Positions 51,181 through 63,517 of a stretch of DNA of 64,000 nt are shown here, one piece after another. Both the position numbers and the translations under genes were made by a program. Below the pieces are notes generated by a model. That model was not told the origin of the DNA. It saw nothing but the letters and a program-made list of their open reading frames with translations, and searched no databases. This stretch comes from Maricaulis sp965242785 (lineage in GTDB: Bacteria; Pseudomonadota; Alphaproteobacteria; Caulobacterales; Maricaulaceae): NCBI GenBank assembly GCA_965242785.1, contig CBDETA010000004.1, positions 1,240,001 to 1,304,000 on the forward strand. Reading direction: 5' to 3'. Each line of letters opens with the position of its first letter. Position 1 is the first letter of the stretch.

Positions 51181-53307
51181 TCAGGCTCGGGAGGTCTGAC
51201 CGGCCCCGCTCGCCAGGGCTTCGCGCATGGCGGCGTAGAGCTGGTCGGGTTTCAGCGGCTTTTGCACATAGGCATTCATGCCGGCCTGCATGCATTCCTC
51301 CCGGTCCGCCTCGGAGGCATTGGCCGTCAGGGCGACGATCGGGACCTGGCGGGCCGGGTGATCGAGGGCGCGGATGGCGTGGGTAGCCTCAAGCCCGTCC
51401 ATTTCCGGCATGCGCACATCCATCAGCACCAGGTCAAACGCCTCGCCCTGCAGGGCTTCCAGCGCGGCGCGGCCGGTTTCAGCCTCGACGGTCTCGCAGC
51501 CCAGCGGCTGGAGGAAGGCGCGAACGACCTGGCGGTTGATGAAATTGTCCTCGGCCAGGAGGATGCGGACGCTGCGCAGGGCGGCGTTCGCCGGGTCTGC
51601 GGCCAGCTGCGTCGGGGTGCGGGGTTCTTCTAGCTCGATCGCCTTGTCGGACGCGGCTGCCTCCAGGGTGAAATGGAAGGTGCTGCCCTGGCCGGGGCGG
51701 GACTCGACGGTCATGTCACCGCCCATCATGCGCGCGAGATTGCGGGCGATGGCCAGTCCCAGACCGGTGCCGCCGAAACTCGCGGCGGTGTCCTTCTCGG
51801 CCTGGGTGAAGGCATTGAAAAGGCCGTCGATCTGCCCGGCTGCGATGCCGATGCCGGTATCGGCCACAGAAATCCGGAACGTGTACAGGCCGGGCCGCCC
51901 GGAATGTTCTTCGGCCTGCAGTGTCACGGTGATGCCGCCTTGCGCGGTGAACTTGACGGCGTTGGACAGGAGATTGGTCAGGCATTGGCGGACGCGCAAC
52001 GTGTCGATGATGACCGCGTCCGGCGTGCCGGGCGTGACAGCCAGGTCGAACGACAGCCCCTTGGCATGGGCCGCCTCGCGGAAGAGTTCCACGGCATCGC
52101 CCACCGTGCCGTGCAGCGAGGCATCGGTGCGCGCGAGTTCCAGCATGCCCGCCTCGATCTTGGACATGTCCAGGATGTCGTTGAGGATGTCGGTTAGCAC
52201 CTCGCCGCTGGACAGGATCATGCCGACCCGGTCGCGTGCCTCGCTGGCAGGCAACGCATCCATGACCGCCTGGGCCAGGCCGAGAATGCCGTTCAGGGGC
52301 GTGCGAAGTTCGTGGCTCATATTGGCCAGGAAGACACTCTTGGCCTCGTTGGCTGCGTCCGCCCGGCGCTCGCTGCGGCGCGCGGTTTCGCTGGCCTGGT
52401 TGAGCGCATCCATGCGCTGCTGGATGGCAATCTGGTTGGAGACCCATTGCGAGACGAGGCGGACGAAGTCCACCTGGGCGACCGAGAAGGGCAGCCGTGC
52501 AGGCTCCGGGCTGGAGAAATTGACGGTGCCGAACCGCTCGCCATCCACCAGGAGCGGCGCGCCGACATAGGCTTCCAGTCCGAAATTCTGGTAGCAGGGA
52601 TGCTCGCGGATCTCGGACTCGGCGACCTTGTGGAAGCTCACCGGTCCGTCCGCGGCCAGGACATGGACGCAATAGGTCACGCCAAGGTCAAACTGCGTGC
52701 CCGGCTCGATGGAGTCATCCGGCGTGGCCGCCGCGCGCACAGTATAGAGATCCCCCCGGATCTCGCTGACCAGTCCGATCGGCAGGTTCAGATACTCGCA
52801 GGCAATGTCCAGGATGCGCCGGATGCGTTTCTCCGGCGTCCGGGATTGGTCCGAGGAAACGGCATAGAGAGCATCGATGGCCTCGCGTTCGCGCACTTCA
52901 AGCGAAATGTCCCGGATCGTGCCGACATAGCCGAGCACGGCGTCCGTCTCCGGGTCGCGGATAATCTCGGAGCGTGTTTCACTGACGAATTCGACCCCGT
53001 CCTTGCGCACATAGCGCATCTTGTAGGGAGTGCCGTCCGAACGCGCCTGGCGGTTGAACCGGCTTTGTCCGGTGCGCTCGAAGTCTCGGATGTCGGCATA
53101 CAGCATGCGCGTGGGCTGGCCGAGCAATTCGTCCTCGTCATAGCCGAACATGGCCTGCATCGCCGGATTGACCGCCGTGATGCATCGGTCGGGGTCTGCA
53201 AAGATGACGGCATCGGATACCGTGCGGGTGACGCTGAGGCCCCAGGGGCTGACCGGTTCCTGTGATGACGTCATCGGGCGTGCCTTGGCCGGAGAGGAGG
53301 GCGGCAT
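51181..53307 (-). CDS. Hybrid sensor histidine kinase/response regulator (PAS-GAF-HisKA-HATPase-REC)
   Basis: 708 residues, soluble. PAS at ~20-140 (SDAVIFADPDRCITAVNPAMQAMFGYDEDELLG; YVGTIRDISLE), GAF at ~150-310 (DIACEYLNLPIGLVSEI; VGAPLLVDGERFGTVNF), HisKA with His in ANMSHELRTPLNGILGL, HATPase_c with LSNAVKFT and FGGTGLGLAIARNLARMMGG, and a C-terminal receiver with Asp in LVLMDVRMPEMDGLEA and Lys in YVQKPLKP. ATG 53307; 53274 is also possible. A phosphorelay kinase; the partner is not evident. It is convergent with the M56-M23 gene. Confidence 0.92.
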   Translation of the reverse strand: MPPSSPAKARPMTSSQEPVSPWGLSVTRTVSDAVIFADPDRCITAVNPAMQAMFGYDEDELLGQPTRMLYADIRDFERTGQSRFNRQARSDGTPYKMRYVRKDGVEFVSETRSEIIRDPETDAVLGYVGTIRDISLEVREREAIDALYAVSSDQSRTPEKRIRRILDIACEYLNLPIGLVSEIRGDLYTVRAAATPDDSIEPGTQFDLGVTYCVHVLAADGPVSFHKVAESEIREHPCYQNFGLEAYVGAPLLVDGERFGTVNFSSPEPARLPFSVAQVDFVRLVSQWVSNQIAIQQRMDALNQASETARRSERRADAANEAKSVFLANMSHELRTPLNGILGLAQAVMDALPASEARDRVGMILSSGEVLTDILNDILDMSKIEAGMLELARTDASLHGTVGDAVELFREAAHAKGLSFDLAVTPGTPDAVIIDTLRVRQCLTNLLSNAVKFTAQGGITVTLQAEEHSGRPGLYTFRISVADTGIGIAAGQIDGLFNAFTQAEKDTAASFGGTGLGLAIARNLARMMGGDMTVESRPGQGSTFHFTLEAAASDKAIELEEPRTPTQLAADPANAALRSVRILLAEDNFINRQVVRAFLQPLGCETVEAETGRAALEALQGEAFDLVLMDVRMPEMDGLEATHAIRALDHPARQVPIVALTANASEADREECMQAGMNAYVQKPLKPDQLYAAMREALASGAGQTSRA

Positions 53308-53490
53308 GGTCTGTTGTCGCTACCAGATATCACGAGGCTTACTGAACATGGTTAATGTGGCTTCAACACACGGCGCCGGCATTGCGTGCGCGAATGCGAC
53401 GCGGGCAACGCACCCGGCGCTATTGCGATATGATTGGCACCCGGTTGCGGCTTGCCTCTAAGTTGCGGTCTGGAGACAGGGAGACCGTGC

Positions 53491-54204
53491 ATGCGGACCA
53501 TCATCGGGATGATTGCGGCGTTGTGCGGGATGCCGGCGGCCGCCGGTGCCCAGGAGCTGATCGAGTTCCACACCGAGAATGTCCAGCTGCTGCGCGGCTT
53601 TGACTATGAGCTGGGTGACCGCCAGCGCACGATCATCACCCTCGAACACGCCCATCGCTGGCGCTATGGCGACCTCTTCGTGTTTGCCGATTTCACGATC
53701 GGAGATGACGGGCAGCGCGGCGTCTATGGCGAAATCTCGCCGCGCCTGTCGCTGTCGCGCATGACCGGGCAGGACTGGTCCTTCGGCGCCGTGCAGGATG
53801 TCTATCTCGCCGCGAATGTCGAACTGGGCGATGAAGGCCTGGACCGCCAGCTCTATGGCGTGGCAGCGGATCTGGACGTGCCCGGCTTCGCCTTCTTCCG
53901 GGTCCACGCCTATCACCGCGACGATCCCCTGCGTCCGGGCTCCACCTGGCAGACGACGACGGTCTGGAACCGACCGTTCGAGTGGAACGGGCAGGCTTTC
54001 CTGACCGAGGGCTTTGCCGATTTCGCCGGCGGCGAGGGGGCGGGAACCGCGCACCAGCTGGTGGTGCCGCGCCTGTTGTGGCGGGTACCGGAGAGCCGCG
54101 GCCTGTGGCTGGGCGTGGAATGGCAGTACTGGCACAACAAGTTCGGCGTGCGCGGCGTGGATGAGAGTGTCGCGCAGCTGCAGGTGAAGTGGGTTCTGCC
54201 CTAG
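53491..54204 (+). CDS. Outer membrane beta-barrel protein, Tsx/DUF5020-like
   Basis: About 237 residues. Signal peptide (MRTIIGMIAALCGMPAAAGA), then alternating strands typical of a 12-strand barrel (RTIITLEHAHRWRYGDLFVFADFT, VYGEISPRLSLSRM, YGVAADLDVPGFAFFRVHAYHR) and a C-terminus LQVKWVLP. Resembles nucleoside-specific channel-forming Tsx proteins and the DUF5020 group. ATG 53491 follows GGGAGA. Substrate unknown. Confidence 0.8.
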   Translation: MRTIIGMIAALCGMPAAAGAQELIEFHTENVQLLRGFDYELGDRQRTIITLEHAHRWRYGDLFVFADFTIGDDGQRGVYGEISPRLSLSRMTGQDWSFGAVQDVYLAANVELGDEGLDRQLYGVAADLDVPGFAFFRVHAYHRDDPLRPGSTWQTTTVWNRPFEWNGQAFLTEGFADFAGGEGAGTAHQLVVPRLLWRVPESRGLWLGVEWQYWHNKFGVRGVDESVAQLQVKWVLP

Positions 54205-54206
54205 TT

Positions 54207-54386
54207 TTTTCTTCCCCAACAAGGTTGGGGAAGTGGCTGACCCCGGACTTGATCCGGGGGAAGGTCGATGGGGCGCCGCCGCAGGCGGCGTGAGGACAGA
54301 GCTTGTCGCGGGCATTCCGCCTTCGCTTTGCTCCGGCGGCCCCTCCACCGCTGCGCGGTCCCCCTCCCCACGATGTGGGGAGGAAA
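54207..54386. repeat. Intergenic repeat family B, copy 2
   Basis: About 180 bases bounded by TTTCTTCCCCA at the left and GTGGGGAGGAAA at the right, sharing with copy 1 (48797) GGGGAAGTGGC, GGTCGATGGGGCGCC, GGCATTCCGCC and GGTCCCCCTCCCCACG in the same order and orientation. A different left hairpin arm (CCAACAAGGTTGG) and an internal CCCCGGACTTGATCCGGGG hairpin distinguish it. Confidence 0.75.
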
Positions 54387-54398
54387 GGTGACTCTCAA

Positions 54399-54432
54399 TC
54401 AAACAACAACCGGCGCCCCATCCGAGCGCCGG
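54399..54432 (-). terminator. Rho-independent terminator of greA
   Basis: 7-bp GC stem (54410-54416 / 54426-54432) followed on the minus strand by GTTGTTGTTTG, 28 bases after the greA stop. Confidence 0.7.
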
Positions 54433-54459
54433 CTTTGCATTCAGCTCTGACCCCAACCG

Positions 54460-54936
54460 CTAGTGGTCCCAGCGGACGTCCAGGATTTCGTAGCTCTTGA
54501 GGCCGCCGGGGGCGTTTACTTCGACCACGTCGCCGACTTCCTTGTTGATCAGGGAGCGGGCGATGGGGGAGGAGACCGAGATCTTGCCGGACTTCACGTC
54601 GGACTCGTCTTCGCCGACGATCTGGTAGGTGGCCTCGTCCTCGGTGTCCTCGTCGAGCACGGTGACGGTGGCGCCGAATTTGACCTGGTCACCCGACATC
54701 TTGGCGACATCGATCACCTGGGCGCGGGCCAGCTTGTCCTCGAGTTCCTGCACACGGCCCTCGATCCAGCCCTGGCGTTCCTTGGCAGCGTGATACTCGG
54801 CGTTCTCCGACAGGTCGCCATGCTCGCGTGCTTCCGCAATCGCGGCAATCACGGCAGGACGCTCGACGGACTTCAAACGCTTCAGCTCTTCGTCGAGGGC
54901 TTTATGCCCGGCGACGGTCATCGGGATCTTGTTCAT
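54460..54936 (-). CDS. greA: Transcription elongation factor GreA
   Basis: 158 residues, standard length. N-terminal coiled coil (LDEELKRLKSVERPAVIAAIAEAREHGDLSENAEYHAAKERQ) with the acidic tip DLSENAEY that enters the RNA polymerase secondary channel, and a C-terminal FKBP-like domain ending SYEILDVRWD. Rescues backtracked polymerase by stimulating transcript cleavage. Downstream of carB on the same strand, 55 bases away. Confidence 0.97.
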   Translation of the reverse strand: MNKIPMTVAGHKALDEELKRLKSVERPAVIAAIAEAREHGDLSENAEYHAAKERQGWIEGRVQELEDKLARAQVIDVAKMSGDQVKFGATVTVLDEDTEDEATYQIVGEDESDVKSGKISVSSPIARSLINKEVGDVVEVNAPGGLKSYEILDVRWDH

Positions 54937-54990
54937 ACGACCACTTATCTTCGGGAGTGGAAGGCAGGCTAGCCTCCACGAAGTTGACCA

Positions 54991-58248
<3,258 letters not shown>

Positions 58249-58439
58249 GGGGCTTCGGCCTCTAGTCAGGTGCGCGCGTGCCCGCCGCGGCTCCCCGTCT
58301 GCGGGATGCCGTGCAGGTGGCGTCGGATTTGGTGCTGAAGCGGGTACCTATCGCGGAATCGCCGGGAAGGTAAGGGGGAAATTGCGGAAAAGGGTGTGAT
58401 TGCAGGTATCGCGCTGAATTCATGCGCTAAATTGAATTT

Positions 58440-59591
58440 CTACTCGCCCCGCAAGGCCCGGACCAGATGCCACAATGCCGCCTCGGCGGGCACCTGTCGG
58501 TCATTGAGCAGGACGGCGACCACTACGTCATCCTCGGCCAGCCAGGCGACGACGGCGGTGAAGCCGGTGACGCCGCCGGAATGTCCCACCATCACGCCGG
58601 GGCCATCGACCCGATAGAGCTGAAGCCCGCGGCCATAGGCCATGTCCTCGCGGCCGAACATCGGCGTCATGGGGCCCAGCATCAGATCCAGCGCTTCGGG
58701 TGAAACGACCCGGCCCGACAGGAGGGCCTCCATCCAGCGCACCAGATCGGTGGCGGTGGTGCTGACCGGACCGGCCGCGTGGGGCGTGGCATAGTCGATG
58801 CCGGTAACGGGCTGGCCGCCCTCATGGCCCTGGACCAGCGCCGGATCGGGCTCGCCGGGCCTGAAGACATGCGTGCCGGTCAGGCCCAGCGGGGTCAGCA
58901 GGCGCGTTTCGAGCACGTCGGCGAACGGCCTCTCCTCGACGCGTTCGATGATCAGGCCGAGCAATTGATAGCCGATGTTGGAATAGGCCCAGTTCGTGCC
59001 GGGACAGAAGGCCGGACCGGTCTGCACCAGGCGTTCAACGTCGGCCTGTGGTGCGCGGTAGGGGCCGCCGAGGGGGGCTGTCGCCGGAACCAGATAGCCG
59101 GAGGTGTGGCGCAGGAGCTGATCCAGCGTGACCTGATCCGCCAGCGGCAGGTCCGGGAACCAGCGGTCAACCGTGTCCTGTCGCGACAGCCGGCCTTCGG
59201 CTTCCAGCTGGAAGATGAGGGCGGCCGTCATCGACTTGCCGATCGAGGCGGCGGCAAAACGCCGGTCGGGCGTGGTGCCGGGGCTGGCCGCCCAGAGCCC
59301 GGTTGCGGGACCGGAAACGGCGAGCGAGGCTGCCGGTACGCGCTCGGCGATATAGTCCGCCGCGACCTCCAGGCGCTCTGCCAGCGCCGCATCCATGGCG
59401 TGCTCGGCCGGTGACGGCAGCCGGGGCAGGGTGTTCAGGACCTCGGGCCGGTCGACAGGGGGCGGGCCTTGCCAGTCGGATGGGGTCCGGCAATCGGGAT
59501 TTTGCGCGGTGGCCAGCCCTGGTGTGAGGATCAGGGCGAAGACAGACACCACGGCACACATACCGCGACGGCTGGGGGTGGAGTGAAACAC
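58440..59591 (-). CDS. Class C beta-lactamase-fold serine hydrolase, exported
   Basis: 383 residues. Signal peptide (CAVVSVFALILTPGLATAQ). Active-site SIGK in AAASIGKSMTAAL, YSN in WAYSNIGYQLLG, and HSG in VMVGHSGGVTGF replace the SxxK, YxN and KTG motifs as in AmpC-related esterases and D-aminopeptidases. GTG 59591 is preceded by GGGAG. Periplasmic peptidase or esterase; not assignable as a resistance gene. Confidence 0.88.
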   Translation of the reverse strand: MFHSTPSRRGMCAVVSVFALILTPGLATAQNPDCRTPSDWQGPPPVDRPEVLNTLPRLPSPAEHAMDAALAERLEVAADYIAERVPAASLAVSGPATGLWAASPGTTPDRRFAAASIGKSMTAALIFQLEAEGRLSRQDTVDRWFPDLPLADQVTLDQLLRHTSGYLVPATAPLGGPYRAPQADVERLVQTGPAFCPGTNWAYSNIGYQLLGLIIERVEERPFADVLETRLLTPLGLTGTHVFRPGEPDPALVQGHEGGQPVTGIDYATPHAAGPVSTTATDLVRWMEALLSGRVVSPEALDLMLGPMTPMFGREDMAYGRGLQLYRVDGPGVMVGHSGGVTGFTAVVAWLAEDDVVVAVLLNDRQVPAEAALWHLVRALRGE

Positions 59592-59621
59592 GGTGTGTGC
59601 TCCCGATTGCCGGTGACGAAC

Positions 59622-59663
59622 AATTCAACTAATCTTCGTAAAAATTCAAGTTTAACTTTAATT
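59622..59663. promoter_or_regulatory. AT-rich operator candidate upstream of DUF2975
   Basis: AATTCAACT (59622-59630) and AATTCAAGT (59643-59651) are direct repeats 21 bases apart (two helical turns), and 59643-59650 also forms an imperfect dyad with CTTTAATT (59656-59663). Ends two bases before the DUF2975 start codon; a plausible site for the XRE regulator of the pair. Confidence 0.4.
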
Positions 59664-59664
59664 C

Positions 59665-60231
59665 ATGGACAGGCCCATGCCCGAACACGCCCACGATCGT
59701 TCCATCCGGCGCCTCAGCCGTTTCCTGGCCCTGGCCACGCTGATCGGCATGGTGCTGGTGCCGGTTCTGGGCCTGGGGGTCTGGTTCTGGCCGGACCTGG
59801 CGGCGGCATTGGGCGAGCTGCCGGGCCGTCACTGGCTGGGCGGCGGGACGCTGGACTGGTTCGTGTTCCAGATCCGGTTGGGCGCGGCCGGGATTTCCCT
59901 GATCGGCGTCTTGATCACGCTCTACGGGCTGATGGGCGTGCGGCGGCTCTTCATGGAGTGCGCGCAGGGCCAGTACTTCTCAGAGGCCTCTGTCGGCGGC
60001 TTCCGCCAGTTCGCCCTGGCCAGCCTGGTCGGAGCGATCTGGACCCCGTTCGAGAGCACGGTGTTCAGCGTCTATCTGTCCGTCGCCAATCCGAATGTGC
60101 AGAACGCGGTGGAGATTTCGCTGGGCTCGGACCACATCCAGTCGATCGGCACGGCGCTCCTTTTGTTCCTGATGGCGCATATCCTGGCCGAGGGACGGCG
60201 GCGGCATGAAGAATTGGAGCTGTTCCTGTGA
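59665..60231 (+). CDS. DUF2975 membrane protein
   Basis: 188 residues with four membrane helices (FLALATLIGMVLVPVLGLGVWFW; LGAAGISLIGVLITLYGLMGV; FALASLVGAIW; SIGTALLLFLMAHILAEG). The LFMECAQGQYFSEASV loop between helices is typical of DUF2975. These proteins are almost always paired with a small XRE/YozG regulator, here overlapping by four bases. Biochemical function unknown. Confidence 0.87.
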   Translation: MDRPMPEHAHDRSIRRLSRFLALATLIGMVLVPVLGLGVWFWPDLAAALGELPGRHWLGGGTLDWFVFQIRLGAAGISLIGVLITLYGLMGVRRLFMECAQGQYFSEASVGGFRQFALASLVGAIWTPFESTVFSVYLSVANPNVQNAVEISLGSDHIQSIGTALLLFLMAHILAEGRRRHEELELFL

Positions 60232-60464
60232 GCGGTGATCCGGACACGCCGGCTGGCGAGATTCTGGTGCATCTCGACGTGATGCTGGCCAAGCGCAAGA
60301 TCCGCTCGAAGGACCTGGCCGACCGGATCGGTGTCAGCGAACAGGCGCTGTCGATGATCAAGACCGGCAAGATCAAGGGCGTGCGCTTCTCCACGCTGAT
60401 CGCCCTGTGCGACGTGCTGGACTGTCAGCCGGGAGACCTGTTCGAGTTCAAGCGTACCGAATAG
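60228..60464 (+). CDS. XRE-family helix-turn-helix regulator (YozG-like)
   Basis: 78 residues, a single HTH domain: LDVMLAKRKIRSKDLADRIGVSEQALSMIKTGKIKGVRFSTLIALCDVLDCQPGDLFEF. GTG 60228 overlaps the DUF2975 stop. It probably represses the DUF2975 operon; the candidate site is at 59622-59663. Confidence 0.9.
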   Translation: MSGDPDTPAGEILVHLDVMLAKRKIRSKDLADRIGVSEQALSMIKTGKIKGVRFSTLIALCDVLDCQPGDLFEFKRTE

Positions 60465-60541
60465 CGACGGCTGGCAGAGGGGTGGCGTTTCGGCGCCGAT
60501 CTGGAAAAGCTGTCCGGCCAGCCCGTCCGGGGAGATCGCGC

Positions 60542-61051
60542 ATGCCGACCCACATTGCCTTCCTGCGTGCCGTCAATGTCGGCGGGACCGGCAAGCTGCC
60601 CATGGCAGAGCTGCGCGCCATGGCGCAGGCCCTCGGCTTCGAGCAGGTTCGCACCCATATCGCCTCGGGCAATCTGATCTTTGCCAGTGACGCCGATGCC
60701 AGCGCATGCCGGGCGCAGCTGGAGGCCGCCCTGCACGACTATGCCGGCAAGACCGTGCCGGTGCTGATGCGGTCTCCGGCGGACCTGCGGGCGATTCTGG
60801 AGGCCAATCCCTATCCCGACGCTGCCGGCAATCGCTGTTTGGTCTATTTCCTGGAGCAGCCGCCGCCGGACGGTTGGCAGGACGCCGTCCGCCATCAGGG
60901 AGACGAGGTGTTCACCGCCGTCGGACGCGAGATCTTCGTGCACTATGGCGACGGCATGGGCGCGTCCAGACTGGTCATCCCGGCCCTGGCCCAGGGAACC
61001 GGACGCAATCTTAACACCGTGCGCAAGGTGTTGGCGCTGGCCGAGGGCTAG
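60542..61051 (+). CDS. DUF1697 family protein
   Basis: 169 residues. The diagnostic start is IAFLRAVNVGGTGKLPMAELRAM, followed by RTHIASGNLIFAS and a C-terminal GRNLNTVRKVLALAE. ATG 60542 follows GGGGAG. The family is widespread and of unknown function. Converges on the solute-binding protein gene. Confidence 0.87.
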   Translation: MPTHIAFLRAVNVGGTGKLPMAELRAMAQALGFEQVRTHIASGNLIFASDADASACRAQLEAALHDYAGKTVPVLMRSPADLRAILEANPYPDAAGNRCLVYFLEQPPPDGWQDAVRHQGDEVFTAVGREIFVHYGDGMGASRLVIPALAQGTGRNLNTVRKVLALAEG

Positions 61052-61059
61052 TCGGGCCG

Positions 61060-62565
61060 TCAGACGGGCAGTGACAGGTCGAGATCACGCCACAGCATCG
61101 GCTGGACGTCGGTGCGGGTGCCGTGGACGCGGTCGCCGACCAGCCAATGGGCGCGGTCGTGCAGCAGCGGGATGACGGCCTGCAAGTCGAGCAGGCGCTG
61201 TTCGGCCTGGCGGTAGGCGATGCCGCGCGAAGCCGGGTCGCTTTCACGCCGGGCGATCGCCATGGTGTCGGCGAAACGCTCGTCGGCGAAGTTGAAATTG
61301 TCGGCAAACCCGCCGGGGGCGAACGGGTCGAGCATGAAGAAGGGATCGGCCTTCAGGCCGCGATTGAAGCTGGCGACCGCGATGTCGAATTCGCCCGCAT
61401 CGACTGCCTGGTAGAGATCATTGGGATAGGTGACCAGAAGCTCGGCTTCCACGCCGATGCGTGACCAGTCATCCGCAATGGCGATGGCCATCTGCTCATT
61501 GATGCCCGGCGTGGTGCGGATTTCCAGCGGCCGGTCGATGACCACCGGTGGATTGAGACGACCGGGCGGCCAGGTCGTGCCGCGCAGCACCGAATGGGTC
61601 GGGCTGGCCGTGCCGTTGAAGAAGGTGGTGTTGAGGAAGTCCCGGTCGATGGCGTCCGACAGGGCCTGACGAATGCGCGGATCGGTGAGTTCCGGCCGGG
61701 CATGGTTGGGCTTGAGATAGCGCAGGATCGGCGCGTCGAAACTCTGGAACCGGTCGCCCAAGCGCTCGCGCAGGAAGGCGACCTGGTTGGCGGGCGGCTG
61801 TTCGGCAAGGTCGTAATCGCCGGAGCGGAACAGGCGCGCCCGAGTGGCGTCCTCGCGCACGGCATCGATGCGGATGGTTTCGATGGCGACGTCGCGCGCC
61901 GCGAAATGCAGCGGGTTCTTGGCCAGCAAGAGATGCAGCTGGCTTTCCTCGCGCACGATGTAGGCGCCTGCCGTGACAATGTGCTCCGGACGGATCCAGT
62001 CCAGCCCGACGCGCTCGATGACATGCCGCGGAAAGGGGTAGAACTCGCGCATCAGGATGGGAAAGAGGCCCAGCGGCGTGTCGAGCCGGAAGACCGCGGT
62101 CCGCGCGTCCGGTGTCTCCACACCCAAAGCCTCGGGCGAGACGTCACCCCGATGGACCGCGCGGGCATTCGCCACGGCGTAGAAATCGCCCAGAATGGCA
62201 AAGCTCTCGCGCGGGTCGACGATGCGGCGGGCCGACCAGGCGATGTCCTGCGCCGTCAGCGGATGTCCGTCCGACCAGACGAGCCCGTCCCGCAGACGGA
62301 ATGTCCAGGTGAGGCCGTCGGGCGAGACGGTCCAATCTTCGGCCAGACCGGGCGCCAGGCCCCCATCGGGGCCGTACTCGGTCAGGCCGGCATGGATCTG
62401 CTTGTAGACCAGCGCCGCCGAGGCGAATTCCCCGCGCGCCGGATCGAGGCTGTCAGGCAGGCCGGACAGGGCCACACGCAGCATGTCCGGCGGTGGCGCA
62501 GATCGCCCGCACGCGGCGAGCGCGGTCAAAGCGGAGGTGGCAAGAAAGGCGCGTCGGTGCAGCAT
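61060..62565 (-). CDS. ABC transporter solute-binding lipoprotein, SBP_bac_5 (peptide) family
   Basis: 501 residues. Lipoprotein signal with RRAFLATSALTALAAC (lipobox LAAC; the RR makes Tat export possible). The SBP_bac_5 domain has GLPDSLDPARGEFASAALVYKQIHAGLTEYGPDGGLAPGLAEDW, DGLTWTFRLRDGLVWSDGHPLTAQDIAWSA, and ALSDAIDRDFLN. Binds peptides or related ligands for a dipeptide-type ABC transporter, but no permease or ATPase genes are next to it, so it may serve a distant transporter. Confidence 0.9.
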   Translation of the reverse strand: MLHRRAFLATSALTALAACGRSAPPPDMLRVALSGLPDSLDPARGEFASAALVYKQIHAGLTEYGPDGGLAPGLAEDWTVSPDGLTWTFRLRDGLVWSDGHPLTAQDIAWSARRIVDPRESFAILGDFYAVANARAVHRGDVSPEALGVETPDARTAVFRLDTPLGLFPILMREFYPFPRHVIERVGLDWIRPEHIVTAGAYIVREESQLHLLLAKNPLHFAARDVAIETIRIDAVREDATRARLFRSGDYDLAEQPPANQVAFLRERLGDRFQSFDAPILRYLKPNHARPELTDPRIRQALSDAIDRDFLNTTFFNGTASPTHSVLRGTTWPPGRLNPPVVIDRPLEIRTTPGINEQMAIAIADDWSRIGVEAELLVTYPNDLYQAVDAGEFDIAVASFNRGLKADPFFMLDPFAPGGFADNFNFADERFADTMAIARRESDPASRGIAYRQAEQRLLDLQAVIPLLHDRAHWLVGDRVHGTRTDVQPMLWRDLDLSLPV

Positions 62566-62631
62566 GGGCCGCGATGATGGGACGATTGCCCGCTGCGCTC
62601 AATCCTGATGCAGCGGGCAATCGCGTCGACG

Positions 62632-63513
62632 CTAGCGGGTCACGGGCGCGGCGAGGGATGTCGGGGGTGCAGGGGCTGTCGGCCGGCTGAGCGCGATGGC
62701 GCCGAGGATCAGGATCATGCCGGCCAGCTGCGGCGCGGTCAGGGTCTCGTCCAGCAAGCTCCAGCCCAGGAGTGTCGCGGACACCGGGCTGAGAAAGCCG
62801 AGCAGGGTGGCATTGGCCGGGCCCAGGCGTTCCAGGCCGCGAAACCACAGCGCGTAAGTGGCCGCTGCGCCGATCAGACCGAGCCAGGCCATGCCGGCCC
62901 AGCCGGCCGCGTCCAGCGCCGGCAGGCCGGGTTCCAGCCAAAGCGCCAGGGGCAGGAGCAAGAGGCCACCCGCCGTCAGCTGCCAGGCCGCCAGGGTGAG
63001 GGGTGGCACCGGCAGGGCCCAGCGCCGGGTCAGCACCGTGCCACAGGCCATCGCCAGCGCTCCGCCCAGTGCGGCCACAAGACCCATGGCATCCAGTTCC
63101 GCCTCGGCGGTCAGGACCAGAAGGGCAACGCCCATGAGGCCACCACAGGCGGCGATGATGGCGCGCGCGGTCAGGCGGCTGCCGAGCCAGAGGCTGGCCA
63201 GAGCGAGCACCATCAGGGGCTGGACCGCTCCGGCCGTCGCCGCGACGCCGCCCGGCAGGCGTTCGGCAGCCAGGAAGAGCAGGCTCCAGAAGACGGTGAA
63301 GTTGAGCCCGCCCAGCACCAACAGCCGGCCCCACCAGCGGCGCGGCGGGGCGGACCGCAAGAGCAGGATCAGCAACAGACCGGCCGGCAGGGCTCTGAGC
63401 ATGGACAGGCCGATCGGGTGCCCCTGGGGCAGGACTTGCGTGATCACGATGTAGGAACTGCCCCAGATGACGGGGGCCAGTGCGGTGAGGGCGAGATCGT
63501 TGAGCCGGGCCAT
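62632..63513 (-). CDS. EamA family drug/metabolite transporter
   Basis: 293 residues with ten predicted membrane helices arranged as two EamA repeats (ALAPVIWGSSYIVITQVLP...; LVAALGGALAMACGTVLTRRW...). Members export metabolites or amino acids. ATG 63513 is chosen, just after the stop of the cyclase gene; the longer frame overlaps that gene. Confidence 0.87.
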   Translation of the reverse strand: MARLNDLALTALAPVIWGSSYIVITQVLPQGHPIGLSMLRALPAGLLLILLLRSAPPRRWWGRLLVLGGLNFTVFWSLLFLAAERLPGGVAATAGAVQPLMVLALASLWLGSRLTARAIIAACGGLMGVALLVLTAEAELDAMGLVAALGGALAMACGTVLTRRWALPVPPLTLAAWQLTAGGLLLLPLALWLEPGLPALDAAGWAGMAWLGLIGAAATYALWFRGLERLGPANATLLGFLSPVSATLLGWSLLDETLTAPQLAGMILILGAIALSRPTAPAPPTSLAAPVTR

Positions 63514-63517
63514 CGGT

